Below, one piece after another: positions 19,321-28,767 of a stretch of DNA of 64,000 nt. The notes below the pieces were generated by a model, which did not search any database, was not told the origin of the DNA, and was given only the letters and a program-made list of their open reading frames with translations. Every line of letters begins with the position of its first letter. Position 1 is the first letter of the stretch. Source of the stretch: Bacillus sp. JCM 19034 (GTDB taxonomy: Bacteria > Bacillota > Bacilli > Bacillales > Bacillaceae_D); assembly GCF_001310635.1 (NCBI RefSeq), contig NZ_BAXR01000012.1, positions 1 to 64,000 of the forward strand. Reading direction: 5' to 3'. Both the position numbers and the translations under genes were made by a program.

Positions 19321-20615
19321 TTATTCTTCGTCTTCATCTTCATCATCTTCATCCACTTCTGCTTCTTCATCTACTTCTTCATCTTGCTCTTGTTCGACGT
19401 CCTCTCCTTCTACTGTCTCTTCCTCTAGTGATTCCCCATCTGTAACCCCATCGTCCTCAACTTCCATGTAATCTTCCCGATAGCGATTCAATTCATCTTG
19501 CAATCTTCGTACTTCCTCATCACGCTCCGATCCACTTAATTGCGGGTCATTACGGACTTGTTCTAACTGCTTTATGAGTCCGTACATAATTAATTGTGGA
19601 TCATCGATAAACATCGCCTTCTCAATTGACTCCTCAAAATTACCACGTCCATTTAAAATCCAATAGAGCAAATAATTCTCATCACTACGCAAGCTAACAT
19701 TTCTCATTATCGCTTCTTTTTCTCGATTTGATAAACTCTCAACTTGGATATATGAATACGATAAAATATATTTTGTTCGATATGGCAATCGCTCAGGGTC
19801 TTCTCTGCGAAGCGTTGAAATAACCCCACTGTAATCAGAAGACAGGAATTCACCATGTGCCGTTAATAATTTATCCTGATAAGGATCTTTCACAAACATG
19901 TAATAAAACAACGGAACTGCCAAAACGATTGACAATGTGATCATAATAATCGATAGCTGCTTAAATAAGCGAAATCGTTTAATCGGTACGGTAGTCATTG
20001 TTTTTTCCACTTTTTGTTGTTCTTTGCGGTAGCACTTTTGAATATATGTAATTAATTCTTCTAAGCTATCTATCTCTTGAATATGCCTTTCAAACTCGGA
20101 CTCTTTAACCTTTTTTAGCGAGCCATTGTACAAATCATCAAACGTATACTGCTTAGAAAATAAAGCGAGGATAAAACATTTATATTGTAGGAGAAATTCT
20201 TTTTCCTTACCCTCATAAGGTGGTAACAATTGACGAATCCCACGATACATGATTGATGGCATTAAATTGTCATCAAAAACGACATTATCAGGATGTAGAA
20301 AAACGTCGTCCTAGTTGATAAGTAAGGCTTTAGCTTTGCTAAATTCCAAAGCAACCGCAATTTCTCATTTCGTTTGAGATTCTTTATATCATTCCACTTC
20401 TTTTTTTCCTCTTTCACCTCAAACGTAAACCTAAAAAGATCCTCTTGCTCTTCTAACGAAACAGGCAAAAAGTATTCTGAAGGTGAAGTGATTAGTCCCA
20501 TTTGTTGAATATCCTTTACCTTCGTTTGCGATTTTGCTAATTCTGTACTCCACTGTTCATCTTCTATTTGAAAATGAAGAGTGAGCGAATCCAACTGAAT
20601 CTTTTTTTCCTTCAT
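19321..20615 (-). CDS. essB: type VII secretion protein EssB/YukC (frame broken once)
   Basis: A bitopic core component with a cytoplasmic pseudokinase-like domain, one membrane helix and an extracellular helical domain. The first part (20262-20615) starts MKEKKIQLDSLTLHFQIEDE and reaches LSTRTTFF. One base is missing from a run of five A (20299-20303, plus strand); restoring it gives LHPDNVVFDDNLMPSIMYRG and joins the second part. The membrane helix is at LSIIMITLSIVLAVPLFYYM, and the last 45 residues are almost entirely D and E. Restored length is about 431. It lies between esaB and essC. Confidence 0.88.
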
Positions 20616-20659
20616 AACGTTTTACTCCTTCATCTTTTAAACAGGCCATGCACGCTAGC

Positions 20660-20914
20660 CTATAAGACTTGTAAAATATCACCATCTGTAATTGGATAAT
20701 GACTTACGATATCATCATCCGTAATTAACAACTTTTTCGTTAACACTCTAATGGCGTATTGAGAAGAATCTGTCTGCTGGATATGTAGCGTATCGGAGAC
20801 ACTTAACAATAATTGCTTTGCCGTTACTTGAACTGGAATGCGCAGGTCATATACGCCTCCATCCCAATATTGAAAATCAATCGTTACATTAATATGTGTT
20901 GACTTTGCCATCAT
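20660..20914 (-). CDS. esaB: ubiquitin-like T7SS protein EsaB/YukD
   Basis: 84 residues with the beta-grasp pattern of YukD: THINVTIDFQYWDGGVYDLR, then a helix (TAKQLLLSVSDTLHI) and a C-terminal TDGDILQVL. Family members are small cytoplasmic ubiquitin-fold proteins required for or regulating T7 secretion. It lies between essA and essB in the conserved order. Either of the first two methionines could be the start. Confidence 0.9.
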   Translation of the reverse strand: MMAKSTHINVTIDFQYWDGGVYDLRIPVQVTAKQLLLSVSDTLHIQQTDSSQYAIRVLTKKLLITDDDIVSHYPITDGDILQVL

Positions 20915-20922
20915 CGACTCTC

Positions 20923-21423
20923 CTAATCCATAACTTGTCGCATCATCATAAATACGAAGCCACCAACCAAAGTGACTAATCCTATAATGGAGAAAAGGAG
21001 GACGTTACTCGCGCCCTCACTAAACTCTTCTTCATTTATTCGACTATCAGATGATGGAGCCGTATAACTGTCTGTAAACAGAGATTCTAAAACATGTGCG
21101 ACTGTTGTATCTGATTGACTTTCCATTTCAAAAATAGATTGTTGAATCTCCTCAAACCACTCTGCTTGTTCAAGTTGCTTTTTAACAATGGTCTCCTTCG
21201 TCTCTTCTCTGAACAATTCCGGAAAGGTCCTCTCGAGCTCGGTTTCCTTGTTCACCTGTTCCCCACCACGATTACCTCCACTTATTCGATCAAGATCCAT
21301 GTTTAATCTTCCTCTTTCTGTATTACTGGACTCTTCATCAGCCTGTACCGCGAACGTTGGTAAGAATAAACTAACCATTAACAAACAGAATACAATTTTA
21401 ACTAGCTTTTGAAACCTCTTCAT
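20923..21423 (-). CDS. essA: type VII secretion protein EssA/YueC
   Basis: About 166 residues. An N-terminal hydrophobic segment (KIVFCLLMVSLFLPTFAVQA) looks like a signal peptide or first helix; a polar, acidic extracellular region follows, and a C-terminal membrane helix (NVLLFSIIGLVTLVGGFVFM) ends the protein. This fits EssA. The start at 21423 has GTGAGG at 9-base spacing and overlaps the end of esaA by 26 bases, so translation is probably coupled. Context between esaA and esaB settles the call more than sequence identity. Confidence 0.82.
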   Translation of the reverse strand: MKRFQKLVKIVFCLLMVSLFLPTFAVQADEESSNTERGRLNMDLDRISGGNRGGEQVNKETELERTFPELFREETKETIVKKQLEQAEWFEEIQQSIFEMESQSDTTVAHVLESLFTDSYTAPSSDSRINEEEFSEGASNVLLFSIIGLVTLVGGFVFMMMRQVMD

Positions 21424-24400
21424 CGTCCATCGCCTCACTTTTTGTTGAACGCTTGTACACTAACAAATTAAGCAGAATAGCTAGTAGACATAGTACAAAT
21501 AATATAAAGAAGGTCGCTTGATAATTAATTGATTCATTAAAGGCACTAACTAACATATTTTCTACATATTGCAAAGGTGAATATGCACGTAAACCACTAC
21601 TAGAAACGGAACCTAATGCTCTTGTAAAGAACAAATACATAGCAAATACCGTTAGTAACAAGAACATCCCTATCATGTTCAATTGCCGTATTAGATATGT
21701 CGCAAAGAGTAAGATCGTCACAACTATAATCGTTAACAGGAGTGTCCATAACATTAAATTTGACCCTTCCAACCCTAAAGTGTAACTAGATATAACTCCA
21801 ATCGCTGCACCTTCAATGAGTCCGATACCAGCTGTAATGATCGTAATTGGTGTATTTTGCGAGAATATCGTTCTTTCCCCTTCAAATTCATCCTTATCTA
21901 TACGACGACGTTGGTAATTAGTTGCAATCACATGTGCAGTAAAAAGGGCAACAATAAAGGCAGTTAACACAATAAAATACGGTGTGAATGTGTCATCAGC
22001 AACGATAACTCCATCATTTTTCGTTTGGACCGGACTAGATAAGAATTCTAATAGGTCCTCATTCTGTCTTTCACCAATTCGACTATTTGCCAGGACCTCA
22101 GTAAAGTTCTCAACAAACTTTTCATCCTCTATTAATTTATCCGTCAGATTTGTAGAAAGCTCTTCTGCCTGGTTAATTAGGTTATTTCCACTTTCTTGGA
22201 TGGTTGTTGCTTGATTATTAATTTCTTCAAACGTTTGATAAACATTCTCTGCCGAATAAAAATTGCTTTGTGCTTGATCAGCAAGAGATTCGCTTGTTGA
22301 TAATAGTGGCATAAAATCAGAGCTTAATGCCATAATCGCCTGTTGTTCCTCATGATTAGCATCTAGCACATCAGATTTTTCATCAATTAGCGTCATGCTG
22401 CGGTCACGCCATTCCATAACATCCTCTAACACTTCAGTGAGGCTCTGATTCATCACCTGTGCCTCTTCTGTTGTAGAAACTAACTTTTCAATTAGTTGGT
22501 CCATTCGATCCTCTGCCTGGCTTGACATGCCATGATATAGTCTCACTTGCTCGTATAGCCGTGCGATTGGCTCTCGAATTTCCTGTGTGACACCAGATGT
22601 TACTCGTTCGACAACATAGTTCGTAATCAATGTATCTAATTCTTGAACATTGAAAAGATAGTATAAAGACGTCTCTGTTGCCAGTTCTGATAAGCGGTTC
22701 TCTACAAAGGAATCTCTTAAATCAGGTGAACTCATATTTAAACCAAAATAAACTTCGAACAAAGCTGCGAGTTTTTTATAGTCACTAATTGTATGCTCAG
22801 CTGCATGAATAAGAGCTTGCGTACCATCGTCTAAAAGCGGTGACATCACTTGATGATAAATATAATTATTAATGACCGTCACTTTTTCGATAATTGGTTC
22901 GGGTTCTTCCTCGCTACCATCATCATTACCATCATTACCATCATCATCGTTATTTTCCTCATCTAGCTGATCGGGCTCTTCTGAATCTTCAGATCCTCCC
23001 TTTTCTTCAGATTCCTTTTCCTCCTCTACACCCTCTTCATCAGGTTGGTCTTGGTCTTCTTCTCGTCTTTCTTTATCAGTATCTTCATCATCCTCACGGC
23101 CTCTATTCTCTTCTTCAACGTTTGTTCCGTCTTCCCCTGTCTGCTCTTCATTTAATTCCTTTTTATCAGTTCCTTCAGTAACCGTATTGGCAAGTAGAGG
23201 AGCAAGAGAAACCTCATACCCTGAATCTTCTTCTATATGATCCACATCTGTTATATCTTCTTGAAGCATTTCCCAGCTCCAAGATGCAGGTTGAAATACA
23301 TCTATATCACTATTTGGATTTTTCAACTGCAGTTGGATGCGAACAGTAAAGACACCTTCGTCATTAGCTGGCAAGTTCACTTCACCGTTTTCTTTATACA
23401 CATCCGTGTAATTCACTTCATCTGAATCAGGTAACGTTAACCACAATCTATTTAACTCATATTCATTCGGTATAGATAAAGTGAAGGTTTGCCCCGACTT
23501 TTCATTAGCCGGTAATTGAACAGAGTTGGTCATTACCACACCCGTTTCAGCTAAGCGGTTTTTAATTTCCTGAATTTGAATCGATAATAGATCACTATTG
23601 TCAAGTTCATCAGGTGTGAAACCATATTCGCGACTATATTTTCTTGCTGTCGCGATGACGTTTGTTAATTCTAATTCCATCTGTTCAGATAAGCCAGATT
23701 GATCAATATCTCGCATACGTAAGGATGGTAATTGATTAATATGTTTTTCAATCGTACGAAGCATATTGCCATCAGGCCGCCTAAATAACGAATTTAAGCT
23801 TGTTAACTCATTTTCAAACGCATTCGTAAAGATTCCTGACAATCTTTTTGATACGGTACTTTCCATATTCGATTGGAGCGTTTCTTCTAAATTCTTCTCC
23901 AAATGACTTACTTGCTCATTTGCTCGCTCAAAATATTCACGTAAAAGAGCAGCATCGGAAATAATCGTTGAACGATCTTCTTGGAGTTGGAACTGATTAT
24001 TAATTCGCTCATTAGCACTAACAAGCTGATCGAGCTGTCTTTGGGTTTCCACATCATTGACCGTAGTATTAAATTGATTTAATGATTCATAAAACCCTTG
24101 TGATAAAGAATGGTTCGTTTCTGTTAAATTAGCTACATCATCAACATTTGATACAAAGCTTTGACCTAATTCTACTTCCTCCGTCAAACGATCCGTAAAG
24201 GACTCCAGTGTTTCCTCTAAACTACTAAAGCTTCCTTTTGATACATCTGTAAAGTCCTTGACTGTATTAAACTGGTTCGTAAAATTAGATAGTGGATTCG
24301 AAATATTACTATTATATGTATTTGTATATTTAGCCTGTTCATCAATAATATAGCTAATATGATCCTGAGCATCGTGTAAATTGCCAATCACACTAGCAAA

Positions 24401-24871
24401 ATAAACATCAATGACTCGACGATTAAAGTCATTTAATATATCACTTGCTGCTCTTTCGGCCTCTGCTCGAATTTCATCATTTTCTGAAGCATTAATTTTA
24501 TAGTTTAATGTAACGGGCTCTGGTGAAACGGCATCCATTGAGAGTGCCTTAGCAGAAAAATCGTTCGGGATGACAATCATCATGTCATATGTTTGCCTCT
24601 CCAGCCCACTTTCCGCTACACCTCGACTGACGACAAACCAGTCATGGTTTGAATCATGATCAACACTACGAACAAACGCATCTCCGAAAGCTAGTTGTTC
24701 ATTATTAAAAATCGCACCTTCATCCTCATTAACTAATGCAATCGTCATTCGGTGTCCGGTATTAACATTATTTGTCTTCGTGACTTGGTTAAGTGCGATA
24801 TAAGACAACCCAACAGATAGTACAAGAACTAATATAAGGAAGACGATTAACCGAATTTCTATTCTTTTCAT
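21398..24871 (-). CDS. esaA: type VII secretion membrane protein EsaA/YueB
   Basis: About 1157 residues. One N-terminal helix (LIVFLILVLVLSVGLSYIAL) is followed by a large extracellular region of about 880 residues rich in coiled coil, then five or six C-terminal helices and a charged tail. This is the layout of YueB/EsaA, the surface-exposed T7SS component that serves as phage SPP1 receptor in B. subtilis. An unusually long D/E-rich stretch lies at about residues 565-660 (DNA 22890-23190), which helps explain a length greater than YueB (about 1076). The ATG at 24871 has GGGAGAG at 6-base spacing and is preferred over the GTG at 24886. Confidence 0.92.
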   Translation of the reverse strand: MKRIEIRLIVFLILVLVLSVGLSYIALNQVTKTNNVNTGHRMTIALVNEDEGAIFNNEQLAFGDAFVRSVDHDSNHDWFVVSRGVAESGLERQTYDMMIVIPNDFSAKALSMDAVSPEPVTLNYKINASENDEIRAEAERAASDILNDFNRRVIDVYFASVIGNLHDAQDHISYIIDEQAKYTNTYNSNISNPLSNFTNQFNTVKDFTDVSKGSFSSLEETLESFTDRLTEEVELGQSFVSNVDDVANLTETNHSLSQGFYESLNQFNTTVNDVETQRQLDQLVSANERINNQFQLQEDRSTIISDAALLREYFERANEQVSHLEKNLEETLQSNMESTVSKRLSGIFTNAFENELTSLNSLFRRPDGNMLRTIEKHINQLPSLRMRDIDQSGLSEQMELELTNVIATARKYSREYGFTPDELDNSDLLSIQIQEIKNRLAETGVVMTNSVQLPANEKSGQTFTLSIPNEYELNRLWLTLPDSDEVNYTDVYKENGEVNLPANDEGVFTVRIQLQLKNPNSDIDVFQPASWSWEMLQEDITDVDHIEEDSGYEVSLAPLLANTVTEGTDKKELNEEQTGEDGTNVEEENRGREDDEDTDKERREEDQDQPDEEGVEEEKESEEKGGSEDSEEPDQLDEENNDDDGNDGNDDGSEEEPEPIIEKVTVINNYIYHQVMSPLLDDGTQALIHAAEHTISDYKKLAALFEVYFGLNMSSPDLRDSFVENRLSELATETSLYYLFNVQELDTLITNYVVERVTSGVTQEIREPIARLYEQVRLYHGMSSQAEDRMDQLIEKLVSTTEEAQVMNQSLTEVLEDVMEWRDRSMTLIDEKSDVLDANHEEQQAIMALSSDFMPLLSTSESLADQAQSNFYSAENVYQTFEEINNQATTIQESGNNLINQAEELSTNLTDKLIEDEKFVENFTEVLANSRIGERQNEDLLEFLSSPVQTKNDGVIVADDTFTPYFIVLTAFIVALFTAHVIATNYQRRRIDKDEFEGERTIFSQNTPITIITAGIGLIEGAAIGVISSYTLGLEGSNLMLWTLLLTIIVVTILLFATYLIRQLNMIGMFLLLTVFAMYLFFTRALGSVSSSGLRAYSPLQYVENMLVSAFNESINYQATFFILFVLCLLAILLNLLVYKRSTKSEAMDDEEVSKAS

Positions 24872-24990
24872 CCTATTCTCTCCCACAGTTTCTTCGTAAT
24901 TAAAAGATCTATAATCAATATAATGGCAAATAATTAAATGTTATTAAGAGTTACCCTTAATTGCCTTATCCTGGCAAAATTACTTCATAA

Positions 24991-25033
24991 TGAGTATGAG
25001 CTACACAACATTTAGTCATGTAGCTCATACTCA
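24991..25033 (-). terminator. 14-bp hairpin at the end of the WXG100 gene, possible partial terminator
   Basis: Arms TGAGTATGAGCTAC and GTAGCTCATACTCA are perfectly complementary; the first minus-strand arm begins with the TGA stop codon of the WXG100 gene. There is no T run after it, so it may only attenuate transcription into esaA or stabilise the upstream mRNA. A 13-base direct repeat (GAGCTACATGACT, 19-base period) spans the same place. Confidence 0.55.
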
Positions 25034-25366
25034 GTCATGTAGCTCTAAGCTACTTACCTCGTTAGCCTTCTTATCTAAGACCAAAATTTGAGAAAGAGCC
25101 TCATCCTGTTGTGCAACAGCCTCAGCTGTTTTCTCTAACTGATGTTGAATTTCGAGAAGCAATTCAGCAAACGCTTCTGTACGTTTGCTTAAATCTCTAA
25201 ATTGATCATCAAAGCGTTCAAACGCACGTCCTTCCCACTCACTTCTTAACTCATCTTGTAAGTTCGAAAGGTTTCCTAAAACTTGTGTAATTTGCTGTGA
25301 CCCTTGTCCATAACGTTTAGCCTTTGCTTGTAGTTGATCAGGAGTCATTTTAATTTGGCCTGCCAT
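25031..25366 (-). CDS. esxA: WXG100 family secreted protein, EsxA/YukE-like
   Basis: 111 residues forming a helical hairpin with the signature W-E-G at about residues 43-45 (LRSEWEGRAFERFDDQFRDL). It begins MAGQIKMTPDQLQAKAKRYG, very like YukE. These proteins form dimers and are the main secreted substrate of the Firmicute T7SS. The C-terminus (KKANEVSSLELHD) is about 14 residues longer than the usual 97. It is the first gene of the T7SS operon. Confidence 0.93.
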   Translation of the reverse strand: MAGQIKMTPDQLQAKAKRYGQGSQQITQVLGNLSNLQDELRSEWEGRAFERFDDQFRDLSKRTEAFAELLLEIQHQLEKTAEAVAQQDEALSQILVLDKKANEVSSLELHD

Positions 25367-25451
25367 GAATACTCATCTCCTTCTTTATGTTAATTAGGAT
25401 AAAAGAAAGCTAAGGTAAAAGTAAGCATTTCTTTTCGCTTAGCCTATTTAA

Positions 25452-25480
25452 TGGTAATGTTGGCAAACGACACATGTCAA
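25452..25480 (-). promoter_or_regulatory. possible promoter of the T7SS operon
   Basis: On the minus strand a perfect -35 box TTGACA (25475-25480) is followed after 17 bases by TTACCA (25452-25457), a poor -10. It lies about 85 bases before the WXG100 gene. A weak -10 would fit a promoter needing an activator, as the yuk operon depends on DegU in B. subtilis; that link is inference. Confidence 0.4.
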
Positions 25481-25828
25481 CAAGACTGGTAAACATTGAA
25501 AAAAATCATTAATTTGAACTGATACTCTAGTCATTACTCCTATGCTCTATCGCATATACATTCCTTTATACCCATACTTTTTCAGAATATAGACATATCA
25601 TTTCTAGAAGTAGAGTGTACTTGTCGAAAAACACAATACGAGTCTATAATCTTCGTTTTTTAGGTGAATTATTTGTTTAATGCAGGAAGTATGATATATA
25701 TTCTGTTACCTACTGTAAGTTCTATAGTCCTATTAACTATTTCTATTTAGAACCATTCGATACTTAAATTTCTCCCCGCAATAAAAAAACTAGTTATATA
25801 GAATCATTTTCTAGCTCCATTCATAAGA
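25481..25828. other. intergenic stretch between the divergent T7SS operon and methyltransferase gene
   Basis: AT-rich DNA with no open frame of note and no hairpin with a T tract. It presumably holds upstream control sites of both divergent genes, but I see no recognisable operator. Confidence 0.4.
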
Positions 25829-25837
25829 TGGTATAAT
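25829..25837 (+). promoter_or_regulatory. extended -10 promoter of the methyltransferase gene
   Basis: TGGTATAAT combines a perfect -10 (25832-25837) with the TGn extension, which compensates for the lack of a recognisable -35. The coding start is about 50 bases downstream. Confidence 0.55.
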
Positions 25838-25887
25838 ACTCTTTGACAGGGCTTACAATAAGTATTTTGAAAGTGAGGATACGAAAG

Positions 25888-26649
25888 ATGTTCAGTTATT
25901 ATCACAAACTTTCTTCTGAAGTATACGATCTTGATAAACCTATTGGCCATTCGTTTGGAGATGCTGAGTTTTATAGTGAGAGATTATCTACTTGTAAAGG
26001 AAACATCCTTGAACCAGGTGTCGGAACTGGGCGTATTCTAATTCCTCTTCTTGAGGAAGGCTTGAAAGTAGACGGCTTTGATGTGTCACAAGAGATGTTA
26101 TCCATCTGCCGTCATAACTGTGAAACGAGAGGGCTTACCCCGACGCTATTTCAAGAGAGAATGGAGTCCTTTTCACTACCTACTATGTATGAAGCTATTA
26201 TAGTACCTACAGGAACCTTCTTACTACTGCATAAACGAGAAGACTCTATTAAAGCTTTAAACAATTTCTATCAACATCTCTCTCATCAAGGTAAGCTCAT
26301 ATTAGATATTTTCTTACAAACTGACTTATCAATTGGATCTGTATCCACAAAAGCTTTGGAGACAAAGAATGGGGATTTGATTACGCTAGAACAAAAAAAG
26401 GTTGAGATTGATTATATTAACCAATACACTATCTCTCATAATCGCTATGAAAAATGGCAAAACGGTACACTCATTCAGACTGAATTAGAACGATTCCCAC
26501 TTCGTTGGTATGGAGTTGAGGAATTTAAAATGATTCTTGAACAAATCGGGTTTAAAGATATTATCATCACAGCAGATTACAAGTTCGGACAATACCCCTC
26601 TAATTCTAGCCAGATCATTACGTTTGAGGCTACTGTGAATAAGAGCTAA
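25888..26649 (+). CDS. class I SAM-dependent methyltransferase
   Basis: About 253 residues. The SAM-binding motif I is ILEPGVGTGRILIPLLEEG (about residues 45-63), followed by the acidic motif II (VDGFDVSQEML) and a motif IV region (YEAIIVPTGTFLLL). The C-terminal beta strands (FPLRWYGVEEFKMILEQIGF) are typical of YodH/UbiE-like small-molecule methyltransferases. The ATG at 25888 follows GTGAGG at 9-base spacing; an upstream frame from 25843 lacks a site. It is a single-gene unit, divergent from the T7SS operon and convergent with phnM. The substrate cannot be inferred. Confidence 0.8.
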   Translation: MFSYYHKLSSEVYDLDKPIGHSFGDAEFYSERLSTCKGNILEPGVGTGRILIPLLEEGLKVDGFDVSQEMLSICRHNCETRGLTPTLFQERMESFSLPTMYEAIIVPTGTFLLLHKREDSIKALNNFYQHLSHQGKLILDIFLQTDLSIGSVSTKALETKNGDLITLEQKKVEIDYINQYTISHNRYEKWQNGTLIQTELERFPLRWYGVEEFKMILEQIGFKDIIITADYKFGQYPSNSSQIITFEATVNKS

Positions 26650-26656
26650 ATAAATA

Positions 26657-26693
26657 ATCTCCCTCTAATGCGTCTAACGCCTAAGAGGGAGAT
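26657..26693. terminator. bidirectional terminator between methyltransferase and phnM
   Basis: Arms ATCTCCCTCT and AGAGGGAGAT pair perfectly around a 17-base loop that itself holds a short GCG/CGC-like pairing. It sits between two converging genes, so it can serve both. Confidence 0.65.
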
Positions 26694-26718
26694 GAAATCT
26701 TTTCTAATAATAGCTTGT

Positions 26719-27882
26719 TTAATTCACCTGATAATTAAGTCTTCCATCAACAAAGACTTTTTCAAGAATAGGAAGGCCATCCTTTTCAGAAATGATTAAA
26801 AGATCAGCTAACTTATTTTGTTCAATAGACCCTAAGTATTTATCGATTTGTAATGCTTTTGCCGGATTTAATGTTGCTAGCTTAACAATTTCAACGAAGT
26901 CAAATCCCTTATTTTTCAATAAAAACAAACCTTGTAACAAGGAGCTAGGGTAATAATCTGAGCACAACATATCCACAACTCCCTCCTCAATTGCATGAAG
27001 GGTGGAAAGGTTATCATTATGAGATCTTCCTAACAGTAAATTAGGAGCTCCCATTACAACGGATAATTGTCTTGATTTAGCCGCTTTTGCTATAGGCAAA
27101 TTGATTGGGAACTCGCTAATTCGCCCCTTCCATTTTCCCATAATATCCAGTGTTTCTATTGATGAATCATCATGAGAAGCTACTGGTACACCCTTTTCAA
27201 ACGCTAATTCGGCAAGCCATTCAAACTCTTCCATTTGAAATGAATCATTTCCTTTTAGTTCTTTCATATGCTGATTTGCTTGTTCTTTCGTATAATTTAA
27301 ACGTTTCATTATTTTTTCTCTTTGTACGTCAATGTTCATCCAAGCTCCCTTTCCCGGTGTATGATCCATAAAGGAAAGCTGATCAATCATATTGTTTACT
27401 AATAGTTTTTCGACAGTACGTAATCCTTTCTTATTTCTCATTTCATAACGCAAATGGACTTTATGACGTAACAACGTAGCCTCTTTTCGATAATCATGTA
27501 TGAACTCGATAACTTTCTCGAGGTTCTCATTCTGACGAATCCAATTCCCTTCAGCTAAGGAATAATACATGCTTAGAGAATGATACATCGTAGTTATTCC
27601 ATGTCCTATTAATTGCCTTTCTAATTGGGTAAACGCGAACGGTAATGGCATTATACTTGTTGGCCTAGGCTCTACCTCTTGTTCAATCGCATCACTATGT
27701 GAGTCTATTAATCCAGGTAAGACCCACTTATTTGTCGCATCAATATCGAAAGGTTGCGGGTCGTTTACCGAACCAGATTGTATATTAACGATGGATCCAT
27801 TCTTAATCGTAATCGTACCACCTACGAGTATTTCATTTGGAGTAACGATATTCCCATTAAAGATTCGTATCGTATTCATCAC
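26719..27882 (-). CDS. phnM: PhnM-type amidohydrolase (alpha-D-ribose 1-methylphosphonate 5-triphosphate diphosphatase family)
   Basis: 387 residues of the metal-dependent amidohydrolase superfamily. The N-terminal beta sandwich (IRIFNGNIVTPNEILVGG) leads to the metal motif WVLPGLIDSHSDAIEQEVEP, which has the PhnM-type HxD variant. Further motifs are PVASHDDSS near residue 235 and LCSDYYPSSLLQG near residue 300. PhnM releases pyrophosphate from the C-P lyase pathway intermediate. It follows phnE by 76 bases, with a hairpin between. No phnG-phnL genes lie in the window, so its partner enzymes are either elsewhere or absent. Confidence 0.85.
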   Translation of the reverse strand: MMNTIRIFNGNIVTPNEILVGGTITIKNGSIVNIQSGSVNDPQPFDIDATNKWVLPGLIDSHSDAIEQEVEPRPTSIMPLPFAFTQLERQLIGHGITTMYHSLSMYYSLAEGNWIRQNENLEKVIEFIHDYRKEATLLRHKVHLRYEMRNKKGLRTVEKLLVNNMIDQLSFMDHTPGKGAWMNIDVQREKIMKRLNYTKEQANQHMKELKGNDSFQMEEFEWLAELAFEKGVPVASHDDSSIETLDIMGKWKGRISEFPINLPIAKAAKSRQLSVVMGAPNLLLGRSHNDNLSTLHAIEEGVVDMLCSDYYPSSLLQGLFLLKNKGFDFVEIVKLATLNPAKALQIDKYLGSIEQNKLADLLIISEKDGLPILEKVFVDGRLNYQVN

Positions 27883-27922
27883 TTAACCACCATTCTACTC
27901 ATATCTAAATGTGCTTACATAG

Positions 27923-27952
27923 AAAAGAAGTAGGGAACATCCTACCTCTCTT
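27923..27952 (-). terminator. hairpin between phnE and phnM
   Basis: On the minus strand AAGAGAGGTAGG pairs along its full length with CCTACTTCTTTT (two G-U pairs) around a 6-base loop. The T-rich arm supplies the T tract. It may terminate most transcripts after phnE, giving lower phnM expression. Confidence 0.5.
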
Positions 27953-27957
27953 GATTC

Positions 27958-28767
27958 TTATATCACCTTTTTTCTAACCGTTGACGAAATTTGTTCAACC
28001 GTTATTACAACGATAAGGATGAGGATAATAATCATTAACGCCTCATCAAAGCGTCTTAATGTCATTGAAGTCGATAGTTCAACTCCTATCCCCCCTGCAC
28101 CAACTAGTCCAAGAACAACAGCGGACCGAATTGCTTTTTCAATACTGAATAAACTTGTCCCAACAAACGATGGAAAACCAATTGGAATGATGGAACCCAT
28201 AATGACGCCTAAACGTGAAGAGCCTGTAGATTCCAAAGCTTCCGATGGCCCCTTATCAATTTCTTCAATACGTTCAGAAAAAAAACGTGCACAAAAACCA
28301 ATCGTATCAAGCGTAATCGTTAATATACCCGCTAACGGTCCAAGTCCGACCGAAATAACAAAAATAAGTGCCCATACTAAATCAGGAATCGTTCTTAAAG
28401 TTGAAACAATACCCTTTGTTATATAACTAACCATTGGATGAATCGTTGTATTTCTAGAAGCAAGAATAGCTATAGGCAAACTCAATATCACACCAAATAC
28501 TGTTCCAACAAGAGCAATCTGAAAGGTTTCATACATTGCCACGGATATGGAACTTAGCCTGCTTGGATCTGGTGGAAAAGCACCCATTATAAATTTGAAC
28601 ATATTTCCGGACCCTGTAATCAGCCGCTCAAAAGAAACATCCCCTTGTTTTAATCCTGCAATAAAAAGAGCGAAAAAGGCAACCCATCCAACCCAAGCTA
28701 GGAGAGATGGCTTCTGAAAACGTGATGGCATATGTTCATAATATTTCTCTTGTTCTCTGTTTTTCAT
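27958..28767 (-). CDS. phnE: phosphonate ABC transporter permease PhnE
   Basis: 269 residues with about six membrane helices and the binding-protein-dependent permease EAA-type loop (EALESTGSSRLGVIMGSIIP), which docks to the ATPase. The N-terminus is cytoplasmic and polar (MKNREQEKYYEHMPSRFQKP). The start codon overlaps the phnC stop (ATGA), so the two are translationally coupled. With PhnD and PhnC it forms a phosphonate or phosphite importer. Confidence 0.93.
   Translation of the reverse strand: MKNREQEKYYEHMPSRFQKPSLLAWVGWVAFFALFIAGLKQGDVSFERLITGSGNMFKFIMGAFPPDPSRLSSISVAMYETFQIALVGTVFGVILSLPIAILASRNTTIHPMVSYITKGIVSTLRTIPDLVWALIFVISVGLGPLAGILTITLDTIGFCARFFSERIEEIDKGPSEALESTGSSRLGVIMGSIIPIGFPSFVGTSLFSIEKAIRSAVVLGLVGAGGIGVELSTSMTLRRFDEALMIIILILIVVITVEQISSTVRKKVI

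Noticed and set aside
28019-28426. 135-codon plus-strand frame opposite phnE
   Set aside because: It is the shadow of a well-supported permease gene and has no ribosome binding site.
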